64,000 bases of DNA from Phycisphaerales bacterium (GCA_029260345.1 JAJDDK010000004.1:186001-250000); one strand, 5' to 3'; shown: positions 26,490 to 36,735, numbered from the stretch's first letter. Notes: generated from the sequence alone by a model not told the origin. Program-made: numbers and translations.

Positions 26490-26647
26490 GCGCGCCCACG
26501 TCGCCTCCGTTGGTGCGTCAAGCCTAGCACGGCGCAGGCGCGCCCGCCGATGCGCCTTGCAACCCTGTTGCGCCCGGTTACATTCACCGCGGACCGATTC
26601 AACGCGCCAGAGATAGCTGCGGGACATTGGTCTCACAGGCATACACC

Positions 26648-27220
26648 GTGGAATTCATCGATTACAAGAGTTTTCTCGAAAGCCTCAAGCCACTCGGTCT
26701 GACCGTGGCGAGCGAGGGTGACACTGTGCGCTTCTCGCTCACGGAGAAATACGCGCCCGGGCTTGAGCCGCGCGCCATCGTCTTCGGCGAGGCGGACGTC
26801 GCCGTCGACCCGCCAAACGCGCGCGTGATTGCCAAGGAAAAGGACAAGCTGCCCGAGCTGCTCGATTCCGTCATCCACAAGGAACACCTGACTGACGTCG
26901 CCATATGCCCGCTGCGGGAATGGGGCCCGATCGTCGATCTGGTCGCGTTCGACCTCGCGACCGATGAGCACTGGAACGACATCGATGCGGAAGCCGCGCT
27001 GCACCTGCGCACGCGCAATCCTCTCGTGCTGGATTCACCGGATCTGCGGCTCGTCGAAAAGATCGCCGCATCGGTGCTCGCCGGCGGTGAACCGGGCGCC
27101 CACGATTTCGCCGTCATCGCGCTGGCGTCACCGATCATGATGACGTTCGAACAGCGCGGCCGCCTCACCGTCTGGTGCGGCAATCCGGCAATGGCCGACG
27201 TCGTCGCACGCTTGGCCTGA
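26648..27220 (+). CDS. Hypothetical cytoplasmic protein (190 aa)
   Basis: I do not recognise a family. The protein has no signal peptide or membrane helix, and a mixed alpha/beta look with a regular strand pattern (GLTVASEGDTVRFSL, AIVFGEADVAVD, VIALASPIMMTFEQRGRLTVWCG). GTG 26648 is preferred, with a weak AGG upstream; a TTG at 26627 would add seven residues. It is divergent from the tyrosine phosphatase and followed by a short palindromic repeat and then a prepilin-like gene. Confidence 0.65.
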   Translation: MEFIDYKSFLESLKPLGLTVASEGDTVRFSLTEKYAPGLEPRAIVFGEADVAVDPPNARVIAKEKDKLPELLDSVIHKEHLTDVAICPLREWGPIVDLVAFDLATDEHWNDIDAEAALHLRTRNPLVLDSPDLRLVEKIAASVLAGGEPGAHDFAVIALASPIMMTFEQRGRLTVWCGNPAMADVVARLA

Positions 27221-27238
27221 CCCAAAAAATCCAAAACC

Positions 27239-27259
27239 GGTGGGAAGGGCGTCTCGCCC
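27239..27259. repeat. Short palindromic repeat, third copy of the ggtggga-type module
   Basis: ggtgggaagggcgtctcgccc differs by one base from the module at 15429-15449 and 17082-17102. The core gggcg-tct-cgccc is a perfect palindrome. It lies 19 nt after a stop codon and 60 nt before the next start. Confidence 0.8.
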
Positions 27260-27319
27260 GTCGACGACACAAAAGCCGCAATATCTCAACCGGCACGCGG
27301 CTCGCCCCTACCATCCGGT

Positions 27320-27952
27320 GTGCAAAGTCGCGGGGCGCCATTTCGTGGAAATGCGTTCACCATCGTCGAACTCATGGTGGTGATCAGCATTGTTGCAGTG
27401 CTGCTCGGCATCGCACTGCCCGCACTCAGCGGCGCCAAGGCGTCCGCCCACCGCGTCGCCTGCATTGCCAACCTGCGCGGCATCGGAACCGGCCTTCAGG
27501 TTTACCTGAACGCGCACGACCAGATTCTTCCATATGCACTTCCACTCGACGACAGCGCCTTCAATCCGCTCAGCGAAGGCCCAAGCCCCGACAGCATCCT
27601 TGCGACCATCGGCGACACCGTGGACTCCGCCGAAGTTTTCATCTGTCCTGCGGATGACATGATTCCCGATGAATTTGCGATCGCGCAGAACGGCCCCGTC
27701 GGGCGGCACTCCAGCTACGAATACTGGGCTGGCTGGCTTATGGTGTTTCGTGAGCTTGAAGAACAGGATGAGCGACCGGAGTTCACCGTCACCAAGTTTT
27801 ATGGCGACAACCCTGACTTCCCGGTGCTCGCCGATTCCAACGATCGCCACCCGCGCGGCCCCACAGGCACACGCAAAAACGCGCTCTACTTCGGCGACTG
27901 GCGCGCCGACTGGATGATTCAGGACCCCAATCCCCAACCGGTGACGCCATGA
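27320..27952 (+). CDS. Prepilin-type N-terminal methylation domain protein (pseudopilin-like)
   Basis: The N-terminus GNAFTIVELMVVISIVAVLLGIALP is a type IV prepilin signal: cleavage would fall just before the Phe, Glu is at position 5 of the mature protein, and a hydrophobic helix follows. The head is followed by a region with LRGIGTGLQVYLNAHDQILPYA, common in planctomycete pseudopilin-like proteins, and cysteines in CIAN and FICPADD. It probably enters a type II secretion or type IV pilus-like filament, or sits in the membrane. A GTG at 27320 is the likely start. The next gene overlaps its stop by 4 nt. Confidence 0.88.
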   Translation: MQSRGAPFRGNAFTIVELMVVISIVAVLLGIALPALSGAKASAHRVACIANLRGIGTGLQVYLNAHDQILPYALPLDDSAFNPLSEGPSPDSILATIGDTVDSAEVFICPADDMIPDEFAIAQNGPVGRHSSYEYWAGWLMVFRELEEQDERPEFTVTKFYGDNPDFPVLADSNDRHPRGPTGTRKNALYFGDWRADWMIQDPNPQPVTP

Positions 27953-28782
27953 ACGACGAACATCAGAACGCGAACACAATGCCCTCGCTGCTCGACGAGA
28001 TCGCGGCGGAGGAAGGCGCGCCGCAGGCGAAACCCAAGCCGGCGCGCGAGCCGCGCGAAACGACAGCGTTTGTTGAGCGCATGTCGCGTTTCGCCAAACC
28101 GCTGGGCATTGCGTTCGCCGTCATCGGCATCACCAGCGGCGCCGTGATCGCGTACCAATCATGGGGACCGGTCATCCCGCCCAAACCGATGACCGATCCG
28201 CTCGACGATGTGCTTGGCTTCACCCTCCTCGATGCGGACTTCAACCGCTTGCCGCTGGAGAAGCGCATTGAACTGGCCAAGCAGATCGCTGAGCGATTGC
28301 GAGCCATGAGCGCACAGGATTCAGTCTTGATGGCGTCGTTCGCTGCGGGCATCGCAGGCAAGGCGCGCGAGCAGCTTGAAGAGAACATGACGATCCTGAT
28401 GGTTGATCTCATGGACTCTTATGCGAAGAAGTACGCCGCGACGCCTGAGGATCAGAAGGAAGAAGTGCTGCGTGAATCGCTGATCGAGCTTTTGTCGCTG
28501 CAATCCGAACTCGACCCCGCCGGCGTCATCAGCGACGATCCGCCGGAAGAGCGCCTCGACCGCTGGAAGCGCGGCGCCGAACGACGCGCCGACGCCCAAG
28601 CCGCCGACGCCGACACCAACATCAATCGCAACCGCGCCGAAGACATTCTCGTGCGCGTGGAAGCGGATGTGAACCAGCGAACGAACCCCGCCGAACGGGC
28701 CCGAACGGTGCGATTCATGCGCGACACGGTTCGCTATTTGCGTGGGAATGATTTGCAGACGGGGAAACCGAAGCGGGATTAG
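27949..28782 (+). CDS. Hypothetical single-span membrane protein
   Basis: The ATG overlaps the prepilin-like gene stop (ATGA). The first 55 residues are polar and would be cytoplasmic. One hydrophobic helix lies at about 56-75 (GIAFAVIGITSGAVIAYQSW). The remaining 200 residues are helical and charged, ending in a basic tail. I do not recognise a family. Coupling to the pseudopilin suggests a role at the same membrane site. Its stop overlaps the stop of the convergent gene by 4 nt. Confidence 0.72.
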   Translation: MNDEHQNANTMPSLLDEIAAEEGAPQAKPKPAREPRETTAFVERMSRFAKPLGIAFAVIGITSGAVIAYQSWGPVIPPKPMTDPLDDVLGFTLLDADFNRLPLEKRIELAKQIAERLRAMSAQDSVLMASFAAGIAGKAREQLEENMTILMVDLMDSYAKKYAATPEDQKEEVLRESLIELLSLQSELDPAGVISDDPPEERLDRWKRGAERRADAQAADADTNINRNRAEDILVRVEADVNQRTNPAERARTVRFMRDTVRYLRGNDLQTGKPKRD

Positions 28783-29318
28783 CCCGGCGCAATCCCCCCG
28801 CCGCGCTCCAGTTTCGCCAGCCGATTCTCAATCGCTCGCACCAACGCATCCTCGCGCTGCGCATCGCGAAATGGCGTCAGCCGCGCTGTAATCTCCGTCA
28901 CGCGGGCCACGCCATCCACGTCATCGCCGCGCACGTCCACCACCATCTCCGCATCGCGCAGCGTGACCAGCACATATTCACGACGCAACGCATCGCCTTC
29001 ACTCAATTCGCGCGTGCGCAAAATCGCGAGCTCCTCCTTCGCCGCGGCGTAGATCACCGCCGCTTCGAGGTAGTCCCAGTGCGCTGCGACGTGGCTTTCC
29101 GCGGCGAACTGGGCCGACTTCGGCGCCGCTCCGCCACCCGAACAGCCCATTCCAAACCCGCCTGCAATCGCCAGAACTGCACTCAGAAGAATTCGGGAAC
29201 GGATCCCCCACCGGCCCGCGTAGAATTGGGCGACCGGTGATGAGCCGGGAAAGGAGTGAGATCGCCGGGCCTCATTGGTCGCGGCGCCGTCTGGTATGTC
29301 TACGAGTGAAACTGTCAT
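28779..29318 (-). CDS. Putative lipoprotein of unknown function
   Basis: The C-terminal 115 residues are a soluble domain with a heptad-like C-terminus (EDALVRAIENRLAKLE). Before it is a hydrophobic stretch ending in the lipobox-like GMGC. The only normal start upstream of that signal is ATG 29318, which puts about 40 polar residues ahead of the hydrophobic core and overlaps the 5' end of phoH head-to-head by 23 nt. A CTG nearer the signal would make a better lipoprotein. The start is therefore uncertain, although the C-terminal part is a convincing coding region. Function unknown. Confidence 0.5.
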   Translation of the reverse strand: MTVSLVDIPDGAATNEARRSHSFPGSSPVAQFYAGRWGIRSRILLSAVLAIAGGFGMGCSGGGAAPKSAQFAAESHVAAHWDYLEAAVIYAAAKEELAILRTRELSEGDALRREYVLVTLRDAEMVVDVRGDDVDGVARVTEITARLTPFRDAQREDALVRAIENRLAKLERGGGIAPG

Positions 29319-30363
29319 TACGCTCCCGCCCCGCGCGGAGCGCACCAACATGCTTGGCGCCTCCGAGCGAAACCTGAAGATGCTGCGGGAAGCGCTCGGC
29401 GTCAACATTTCGGCTCGGGATCGCACCGTGAAGGTCTCCGGCGAGGCGCCTGCCGTCGCCGCCGCCCGTCGTGTGCTTGATCACCTTTCCGATGCCGCCG
29501 AACGCGGTCGTGTGCTGTCGCGCGTCGAAGTCTTGGACCTCATCACCGAAGCGAGCCGCCGCGCCGAGGAAGACGCGATCGAAGATGCCGACTCCGCAGA
29601 CACGGATCGCCTACTTCGCGCCGCGTGGGATGACTCGCTTGATGTCTATTCCGGCGGCCGGCCGGTGCAGCCGCGATCTGACAATCAGACGGAGTACCTC
29701 GAATCCATCCGCAACAACGACCTCGTCTTCGGCATCGGCCCCGCGGGCACCGGCAAGACGTATCTCGCCGTCGCTGCGGCGGTGCATTTCCTGAAAGCCG
29801 GCGCCGTCAAAAAAGTCATCCTTGTGCGCCCCGCCGTCGAAGCTGGCGAAAAGCTCGGATTCCTCCCCGGCGACATGGAAGCCAAGGTCAATCCGTACCT
29901 GCGCCCGCTTTTCGACGCGCTCCACGACATGATGGACTTCGCCACCATCAAACGCTTCATGCTGCACGACGTGGTCGAAGTGGCGCCGCTGGCGTTTATG
30001 CGCGGTCGCACGCTGAATCGGGCGATCGTCATCCTCGACGAAGCGCAAAATACGACCAAGTCTCAAATGAAGATGTTCCTCACTCGCATGGGGCGAGGCT
30101 CACGGATGATCGTCACCGGCGATATGACGCAAACGGACCTTCCTCACCCCGGCGACAGTGGCCTCGCCGACGCCGTACGACGCCTTAGTGGCGTTCCGGG
30201 GGTCGCCTGCGTGCATCTGACCAAACGGGACATTGTTCGTCATGATTTGGTGCAGCGCATCGTGGAGGCCTATGGCGAAGAGGCCGATGCAGTGAACGCC
30301 GCGTTGAACAAGGTCCGCGAATCGGATCGCTCAACCGGCCATCAGGACCGCATGAATGGCTGA
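29296..30363 (+). CDS. phoH: PhoH-family ATPase
   Basis: PhoH proteins are P-loop ATPases of the phosphate-starvation or RNA-metabolism type. In this 355-residue protein the Walker A GPAGTGKT lies near residue 150, RPAVEAGEKLGFLPGD near 180, and the Walker B VILDEAQNTT near 245. An N-terminal KH-like region precedes the ATPase. The start is set at ATG 29296, giving a normal N-terminus; a TTG at 29275 would add seven residues. The next gene, a 7TM-HD phosphohydrolase, overlaps by 8 nt, an association seen in many bacteria. The usual third partner ybeY does not follow. Confidence 0.95.
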   Translation: MSTSETVITLPPRAERTNMLGASERNLKMLREALGVNISARDRTVKVSGEAPAVAAARRVLDHLSDAAERGRVLSRVEVLDLITEASRRAEEDAIEDADSADTDRLLRAAWDDSLDVYSGGRPVQPRSDNQTEYLESIRNNDLVFGIGPAGTGKTYLAVAAAVHFLKAGAVKKVILVRPAVEAGEKLGFLPGDMEAKVNPYLRPLFDALHDMMDFATIKRFMLHDVVEVAPLAFMRGRTLNRAIVILDEAQNTTKSQMKMFLTRMGRGSRMIVTGDMTQTDLPHPGDSGLADAVRRLSGVPGVACVHLTKRDIVRHDLVQRIVEAYGEEADAVNAALNKVRESDRSTGHQDRMNG

Positions 30364-32755
30364 CGCCCAGAAGTCCAAAATAACCAAAGGCGCCGCCAAA
30401 TCGACGTCGCACGCCGCCGTCAGTCGGCGCGCCGAATTGCGCAAGAACCTGCGCAAGCCGGAGTCCCGCTGGCGCACCATTTTGCTGCGCCCAGACCTCA
30501 CGTATTCCATCCCGATCGCGCTCGTGTTCGCCATTCTCGCTGGCGTGTTGACCGCCTGGGTGCGCGAACAGCCGCTCGTGGAGCCTGGCCAATACATGAC
30601 CCAGACGCGCAGTGTGCGCGTGCCATTCCGCGTCGAAAACGTCGCGGCTCTCGAAGACAAGCAGCGCAACGCGCGCCAGAACACGGCGCGCGTGTACGTC
30701 GCGGCGCCGGCGGTTTTTGACGAAATCGAAAACGGATTGACGCGCCTGCCCACCGCGCTCGCCGATGCGCAAACGCTCGACAGCGTCGCCTCCGAAATTC
30801 GCGAGACATTCCAACTGACCGACGCCGAACTCGCCGCGCTTCGCACCGAAGCCGTCGCCGGTGACGCCAGTCAGGCATGGCGATCGAAAGTCGAAGCGCT
30901 CGTCGAGCAGCTCTACGCGACGCCGCTGCTCGACAACGAGGCGTACCAACTCGAACAAACGTCCGGCAGTCGGCAGTGGATTGAGATTCGTGTGCCCGGT
31001 CGCGATCCGGCGCGGCTGCTCAAAGGCCGCACGATCAACCTCGCCAGCGCCCAGCTCGCCACCACCTTGCGCCAGGCCGTTCTGCAAGCCGGCTTCGCCG
31101 AACCGGTTGCGTCCATGATCGCGGGATACCTCGCGCGCAACGCCAAACCAACGTTCATCTTCGACGCCCGCGCCACCAGCGCTGCGCAGGACGCCTCCGC
31201 GGCCGCCGTCGAACCGGAATACATCACCTACTCCGTCGGTCATGTCATTTACGACAGTGGCGACCGTCTGACGCGCGATGAATACTCGTTGCTGCTCGCG
31301 GAACACAAGGCGTACGGCGATGAGATCCCGAAAGCAGCGTTGTGGGGCCCGCGCCTCGGCGCGATGGCCGAATCACTGCTGATCACCATCGGGTTGTCGC
31401 TCTACATCGCGGCGTTCTGCATGCGCATTCGGCGCAATCCGCTGCGTGTGCTGGCCGTCGCCGCCATGCTGCTCGGCGCGCTGGCTCTTGCCGGCGTCAT
31501 CGCCATTCAAAGCCCGGCGCTGATTCCGCTGGCGGCCTCCGCGCCGACGGCGTTTGTCGCGGGCATTCTCGTGATTGCCTACAACCGCGGCACGGCCCTG
31601 GCGATTGGTTCACTGCACGCCGCGCTGGTGGTCGTCGCGCTTGATCAACCCGCCACCATGATGATCCCGGCGCTGGCCGGTGTGGTCGCCGTGACATGGA
31701 CGTTGAACGACGTGCGCCACCGCAACGACCTCGTCCGCGCGGGGCTCGCCACCGGCGCGACGCTCGCTGTCGCCGTCGCGGCCGTCGCTCTGATGGATCG
31801 GCCGCTCTCGCCCGGCCTGTGGCGCACGCTGCTGATTGATTCAAGCTGGGCGCTCGGCGCCGGCGTCGCGATCGGCGTCGTCACACTCGCGCTCCTGCCG
31901 ACGATCGAACGTGTGTTCGACATCATCACGGGCATGACGCTGATCGAGCTGCGCGACCCCAAACAGCCATTGCTGCGCGAACTTCAACAACGCGCCCCCG
32001 GCACGTACAACCACTCCCTCGCCGTTGCGAACATCGCCGAAAATGCGGCGGAAGCCGTCGGCGCCAAGTCACTGCACCTCTACGTCGGCGCGCTGTACCA
32101 CGACATCGGAAAGATGAACAAGCCGGACTATTTCGTCGAGAATCAGTCCGGCGGCTACAACCGGCACTCCAAGCTTTCCCCGGCGATGTCGCTGCTTGTC
32201 ATTGTTGGGCACGTGAAGGACGGCATTGAGCTGGCTCGTGAGTATGTGCTGCCGCGTTCGCTGCACCACTACATCGAATCGCACCACGGCACGACACTGG
32301 TGGAGTACTTCTTCCATCAGGCGCAAAAGCAGGCGGACGAAGCCAAGTCATCCGCGCCCGATGAGATGGAATACCGCTATCCCGGCCCGAAGCCGCGCAC
32401 GAAGGAAGCCGCGATCCTGATGTTGACCGACGCCGTCGAGTCCGCGACGCGCGCCCTCAAAGAACCGGCGCCCGCTCGCATCGAAGCCCTCGTGCGGCAG
32501 CTCGCGCGCAAACGCCTCGAAGACGGCCAGTTCGACGAGTGCGATCTCACACTGCGCGAGTTGCAGGTGATTGAATCATCGATCATCAAGAGCTTGACGA
32601 GTATTTACCACTCGCGCATCGCGTATCCCGGGGCGGACACCAAGTCCGAATCCCGCCGCACAAGCGCCGCGGGCGAGCAGCCCGAAGCGCCGAAGACGGA
32701 CGACTTCGATCCGAAGTCCACGCAGTTCGAAAAGACGATGTCGCAGTCGGCGTGA
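30356..32755 (+). CDS. 7TM-HD family phosphohydrolase (PgpH-like)
   Basis: In Firmicutes PgpH degrades cyclic di-AMP. This 799-residue protein has the PgpH layout. One membrane helix lies at about 45-65, followed by an extracytoplasmic 7TMR-HDED-like region to about 300. Seven hydrophobic helices span about 340-515. The HD domain contains GTYNHS near 550 and the catalytic HD pair in YHDIGK near 582. The C-terminus is extra-polar. It overlaps phoH by 8 nt and is the last gene of that transcript. I see no gene for a cyclic-di-AMP cyclase, so the substrate is inferred from the family. Confidence 0.93.
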   Translation: MADAQKSKITKGAAKSTSHAAVSRRAELRKNLRKPESRWRTILLRPDLTYSIPIALVFAILAGVLTAWVREQPLVEPGQYMTQTRSVRVPFRVENVAALEDKQRNARQNTARVYVAAPAVFDEIENGLTRLPTALADAQTLDSVASEIRETFQLTDAELAALRTEAVAGDASQAWRSKVEALVEQLYATPLLDNEAYQLEQTSGSRQWIEIRVPGRDPARLLKGRTINLASAQLATTLRQAVLQAGFAEPVASMIAGYLARNAKPTFIFDARATSAAQDASAAAVEPEYITYSVGHVIYDSGDRLTRDEYSLLLAEHKAYGDEIPKAALWGPRLGAMAESLLITIGLSLYIAAFCMRIRRNPLRVLAVAAMLLGALALAGVIAIQSPALIPLAASAPTAFVAGILVIAYNRGTALAIGSLHAALVVVALDQPATMMIPALAGVVAVTWTLNDVRHRNDLVRAGLATGATLAVAVAAVALMDRPLSPGLWRTLLIDSSWALGAGVAIGVVTLALLPTIERVFDIITGMTLIELRDPKQPLLRELQQRAPGTYNHSLAVANIAENAAEAVGAKSLHLYVGALYHDIGKMNKPDYFVENQSGGYNRHSKLSPAMSLLVIVGHVKDGIELAREYVLPRSLHHYIESHHGTTLVEYFFHQAQKQADEAKSSAPDEMEYRYPGPKPRTKEAAILMLTDAVESATRALKEPAPARIEALVRQLARKRLEDGQFDECDLTLRELQVIESSIIKSLTSIYHSRIAYPGADTKSESRRTSAAGEQPEAPKTDDFDPKSTQFEKTMSQSA

Positions 32756-33032
32756 GGCGCCGTTGCTAGTTGGGATTCCAGAATTGCAAGCGCTCGCAGA
32801 AACTACGTAGGTGCATTTACCCTATATTTTCTGGGGTGAAACCGCCATATTCCTGTTGACTTTGCATGTCCCGCGCGCGATGCTCGGCTTTGTAAAGAAC
32901 TCGTCAAGGCTTCGTTTGGATCGAGGCCTGCGAGGGAAGAAACGCTGTGTGTCGGATTCGACGTTTGTTTAGGCGCCGCGTCCGCGATGACTTCCGACCG
33001 AGCGTTTTATGTGGTTTTCAAGGGGTATTGCA
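32756..33032 (+). promoter_or_regulatory. Gene-free leader before the surface protein gene at 33033
   Basis: This 277-nt stretch is richer in A and T than its neighbours and presumably carries the promoter. A TTGACT at 32856-32861 could be a -35 box, with a poor -10 candidate 17 nt on (GATGCT at 32879-32884). A clear ribosome site (AAGGGG near 33020) belongs to the next gene. No further element was found. Confidence 0.35.
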
Positions 33033-33767
33033 ATGAGCAAAACCAAACGAAGTGCGGCGATCGTTCTGTCGGCGGCGGCATGCTGGTTCAATTCCGCCAA
33101 TGCGGAAATGTCTTCACTCTGGCACTGGGAAACGGTCACGATTAATCCCGGCGAATCGTGGCATCACCACTTTGACGGAGTGCCCATCGGCACGATCGAC
33201 ACGACGGTCTGGATCGACTGGCTGACCGTTGGCACGGCCCACATCCAGCTTGATATGCACGGTCAGTTTCATCTTGACTCGGGCGACAGCGTCCATGTGG
33301 ATGTCCAATCATCAGGCCCGTTCGTCGACTGGGAAATGTTCACCAACGTCGGGGATGAGCCGGCGAGCATGCATGGCGGATACCAATCCAGTGGCGGACA
33401 AGGGGACAATCTTTGGATTGGTCCGGTGCTCCCCGGCGAAATGGGAAGCACGCACATTGAAGTCAATAACCCCGACCCCGCGTCCGGTGGATACTCGCTC
33501 CAGAAGTGGCTCACCAATGATTCACCGCTGACGCAGTGGTGGGACTACTCCTCAACCACGACGGCATGGGTCATGTTCGACATGCTCGAGACGTTTCACC
33601 TTGACTTGACGTCAATAGACATCAGCACCGTGAGTTCGTGGCTCTGGATCAACAACGATGGCGACAACCCAATCACCTTTGTTGTGCACTATCACGTGCC
33701 CACGCCCGGTGGTGTAATACTGCTGGCCGTCGCCGCGCCGTTCGCGGCTCGCAGAAAACGCCGTTAA
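33033..33767 (+). CDS. Secreted protein with PEP-CTERM-like C-terminal sorting tail
   Basis: ATG 33033 has a good upstream AAGGGG site and gives a Sec signal peptide (core SAAIVLSAAACWF, cleavage near ANA). The mature part is rich in Trp, His, Asp and Ser, with many short beta strands. The end has the arrangement of exosortase-type sorting signals: PTPGG, a hydrophobic helix (VILLAVAAPFA), then RRKRR. The PEP triplet itself is not exact. It probably sits at the cell surface. The exact function is unknown. Confidence 0.78.
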   Translation: MSKTKRSAAIVLSAAACWFNSANAEMSSLWHWETVTINPGESWHHHFDGVPIGTIDTTVWIDWLTVGTAHIQLDMHGQFHLDSGDSVHVDVQSSGPFVDWEMFTNVGDEPASMHGGYQSSGGQGDNLWIGPVLPGEMGSTHIEVNNPDPASGGYSLQKWLTNDSPLTQWWDYSSTTTAWVMFDMLETFHLDLTSIDISTVSSWLWINNDGDNPITFVVHYHVPTPGGVILLAVAAPFAARRKRR

Positions 33768-33813
33768 TCACTCTGTTCAACGCGGTGTTTCAATAGCTTG
33801 GTTTGAAATGCAC

Positions 33814-33845
33814 GCCGCCCGGAGACAATTGGTGCTCCGGGCGGC
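33814..33845. terminator. Bidirectional hairpin between convergent genes
   Basis: A perfect 11-bp stem (gccgcccggag / ctccgggcggc) with a 10-nt loop lies between two convergent stops (33767 and 33855). Neither side has a strong T run, so it is a plausible but weak rho-independent terminator for both strands. Confidence 0.65.
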
Positions 33846-33854
33846 TGCTCTCTC

Positions 33855-36566
33855 TTAGATTGTTGAACTTGCGGCGGCTTCGGAAGCGAATGTGAATCGC
33901 CCACCTTCGAAGTCGATCACCACCCGCGATCCTTCAGCGATCTCCCCGGCCAGTAGCCGCGACGCCAGCGCGTTTTCGATGCGCTGCTGAATCACACGCT
34001 TGAGCGGGCGGGCGCCGAAGGCCGGGTCCCATCCTTCAGCCGCAAGCTGCGCACGCGCCGCTTCGGTCCATTCAATGAAAAGGCCGCGCTCCGCGAGCCG
34101 CTTCTGCAGGAGATCAAGCTGGATGTTGACGATCTGCTCGATCTGCTGCTTCTTGAGCTGGTGAAACACGATGATCTCATCAATGCGGTTGAGCAGTTCG
34201 GGACGCATGAAGCCTTGATGCACATCGAGGTCGAGGCGCGCCCGCATGTCCATGCCTTCACCGGCTGAACCCTTACTTTCAATATCCGCGCCGGGGCCAC
34301 GACGCACGAGATCGCGCACCGCCGCTTCGATTTCCCAGTCCTCAGCGCCCTCTTCGGTCATTTGCTGAATGCGCTGTGAGCCGATGTTGCTCGTCATCAC
34401 GACGATGGTGTTGCGGAAATCCACCGTGCGTCCGTGACCATCGGTCAGTCGCCCATCATCCAGCATCTGAAGCAGAATATTAAAGACGTCCGGGTGCGCC
34501 TTTTCGATTTCATCGAGCAGCACCACCGCATATGGGCGCCGGCGAATCGCTTCGGTCAAACGACCGCCTTCTTCGTAGCCCACATACCCCGGAGGGGCGC
34601 CGATCATGCGCGCCACCGCGTGCTTTTCCATGTACTCGCTCATGTCAATGCGCACGAGCGCCTTTTCCGTATCAAACAAGAACTGCGCCAGCGATTTGCA
34701 CAACTCCGTCTTGCCGACGCCCGTCGGCCCGAGGAACAAGAACGAGCCAATCGGCCGATTCGGATCACCCAACCCGGCGCGGCTGCGGCGCACCGCATCG
34801 CTCACCGCGCGCACGGCCTCCGCCTGGCCAACCACGCGCTCCGCCAGCTCCTCTTCCATACGCGTCAATTTCTCGCGCTCGGACTCGACCAATCGCGACA
34901 CGGGAATACCCGTCCACGCGCCAACCACGGACGCGATCTGCTCGGGGTCCACCTCTTCCTTCACCAGCGTGTCGCCCTTCTCGCGCCGTTCTTTCAGACG
35001 CTGCTCGGCGCGATCAAGATCCTTTTCAAGCTCGCGCAACTCACCGTACTGAATGCGAGCCGCGGCTTCGAGGTCACCGCGCCGCTGCGCCTGCTCCAGC
35101 TCAACACGCTTGGAATCCATCTGCTCCTTGACGACTTTGACCGCATCAAGGTCGGTGCGCTCTTCGTCCCAGCGGGCCGTCAGGGCGCCGTCCTCTTCCC
35201 GCAGATCTGCAAGCTCACGCTCCACGCGCTGCAACTGCTTCTTCGAAGCTTCGTCTCCCTGCTCGGTCTCGAGCTTCAGCGCTTCGCGTTCAATTTCAAG
35301 CTGCATGATGCGCCGACGTAGCTCGTCGAGCTCCATCGGCATTGAATCAATCTCAATGCGCAAACGCGATGCGGCTTCATCCACCAGATCAATCGCCTTA
35401 TCGGGCAGGAAGCGGTCGGAGATGTAGCGATTGCTCAGATTCGCAGCGGCGAGCAGCGCTCCATCCTGAATGCGCACGCCGTGGTGCGCTTCGTAGCGCG
35501 CTTTGAGGCCGCGCAGAATCGCGACGGTGTCCTCGACGCTTGGTTCATTCACGTACACCGGCTGAAAGCGGCGCTCAAAGGCAGCATCTTTCTCGATGTG
35601 CTGGCGATACTCATTCAATGTCGTCGCGCCGATGCAGCGCAACTCGCCGCGCGCCAGCGCGGGCTTCAGCAGATTGCCCGCCGAAACCGCGCCTTCCGCT
35701 TGCCCCGCGCCGACGATCGTGTGCAACTCATCGATGAACAGGATGACTTGGCCTTCACTCGCCGCGACTTCGCGCAACACGGCTTTGAGGCGTTCTTCGA
35801 ACTCGCCGCGGAACTTCGCTCCGGCCAGCAACTGGCCGACATCCAGCGCGACGATCTTCGCGCTCTTCATGGAGTCCGGACAGTCGCCGTTGACGATGCG
35901 CAGGGCGAGGCCTTCGGCGATGGCCGTCTTTCCGACGCCGGGTTCGCCGATGAGCACGGGGTTGTTCTTCGTGCGGCGCGAGAGCACCTGCATGCAGCGG
36001 CGGATTTCTTCATCGCGCCCGATGACAGGGTCGAGCTTGCCCTGTTGGGCTTTTTCGGTGAGATCGATGCCGTACTTCTTCAGCGCTTCGTAGGTGGATT
36101 CCGCGTTGGGATCGTTGACGCTGTCCACGCCGCTGGCGGCGCGCAGCTCTTTGATGGATTTTTCGAGTTGTTTGCGATCGGCGCCCATGACGGTGAGCGC
36201 TTCCTTGGCGCTGGAGTTCACGTCCGCCAGCGCAAGGAGCAGATGTTCCGTTGACGTGTACGAATCGCCGAGTTTCTTCGACTCCTGCTCCGCCTTTTGC
36301 AGAACCTGCACGAGCGACGTTCCGGTCTGCGCCATTGCGCCCGAAACCGTCGGCATGCGGCCCAGTTCCGCCTCCACCACCTGCCGCAGGCGCGCGACAT
36401 CCGCGCCGGTCTTCTTCAGAATGGAGACGGGCGTGCCGCCGTCTTCAGCAATGAGCGCTGAGAGCAAGTGCAGTGGCGAAATCTCGCCGTGCGAATCTTC
36501 CGCCGCGAGCGACTGGGCGTCGGCGAGCGCCTGCTGTGCCAGTGTGGTGAATCGATCAAGACGCAT
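33855..36566 (-). CDS. clpB: ClpB disaggregase
   Basis: ClpB is the AAA+ disaggregase that frees aggregated proteins with DnaK. This protein has 903 residues (usual 850-870). An N-domain comes first. NBD1 follows with Walker A GEPGVGKT near residue 207, then a coiled-coil middle domain at about 400-525. NBD2 has Walker A GPTGVGKT near 612 and Walker [16 protein letters not shown]. About 25 extra residues lie between strands in NBD2 (near 745-785), with the glycine-rich segment [15 protein letters not shown], compared with typical ClpB. A GGAGG precedes the ATG. No CIRCE element was found in the upstream 250 nt. Confidence 0.97.
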   Translation of the reverse strand: MRLDRFTTLAQQALADAQSLAAEDSHGEISPLHLLSALIAEDGGTPVSILKKTGADVARLRQVVEAELGRMPTVSGAMAQTGTSLVQVLQKAEQESKKLGDSYTSTEHLLLALADVNSSAKEALTVMGADRKQLEKSIKELRAASGVDSVNDPNAESTYEALKKYGIDLTEKAQQGKLDPVIGRDEEIRRCMQVLSRRTKNNPVLIGEPGVGKTAIAEGLALRIVNGDCPDSMKSAKIVALDVGQLLAGAKFRGEFEERLKAVLREVAASEGQVILFIDELHTIVGAGQAEGAVSAGNLLKPALARGELRCIGATTLNEYRQHIEKDAAFERRFQPVYVNEPSVEDTVAILRGLKARYEAHHGVRIQDGALLAAANLSNRYISDRFLPDKAIDLVDEAASRLRIEIDSMPMELDELRRRIMQLEIEREALKLETEQGDEASKKQLQRVERELADLREEDGALTARWDEERTDLDAVKVVKEQMDSKRVELEQAQRRGDLEAAARIQYGELRELEKDLDRAEQRLKERREKGDTLVKEEVDPEQIASVVGAWTGIPVSRLVESEREKLTRMEEELAERVVGQAEAVRAVSDAVRRSRAGLGDPNRPIGSFLFLGPTGVGKTELCKSLAQFLFDTEKALVRIDMSEYMEKHAVARMIGAPPGYVGYEEGGRLTEAIRRRPYAVVLLDEIEKAHPDVFNILLQMLDDGRLTDGHGRTVDFRNTIVVMTSNIGSQRIQQMTEEGAEDWEIEAAVRDLVRRGPGADIESKGSAGEGMDMRARLDLDVHQGFMRPELLNRIDEIIVFHQLKKQQIEQIVNIQLDLLQKRLAERGLFIEWTEAARAQLAAEGWDPAFGARPLKRVIQQRIENALASRLLAGEIAEGSRVVIDFEGGRFTFASEAAASSTI

Positions 36567-36735
36567 AGAGACCTCCGTCAGGCAAAACCCTGTGGAAGGC
36601 TATTCATGCAAGCGGCGCGCCGGGCTGGGAGGCTGGAAAAGGCAGTTTTGACCGCCGGATAAGGCGTCTGAGCGGTGTGGACTGTCGGATTGGCAGCGAG
36701 AGTCGGAGGCAGTGATCCGGGCCGCGCCATTCCGA

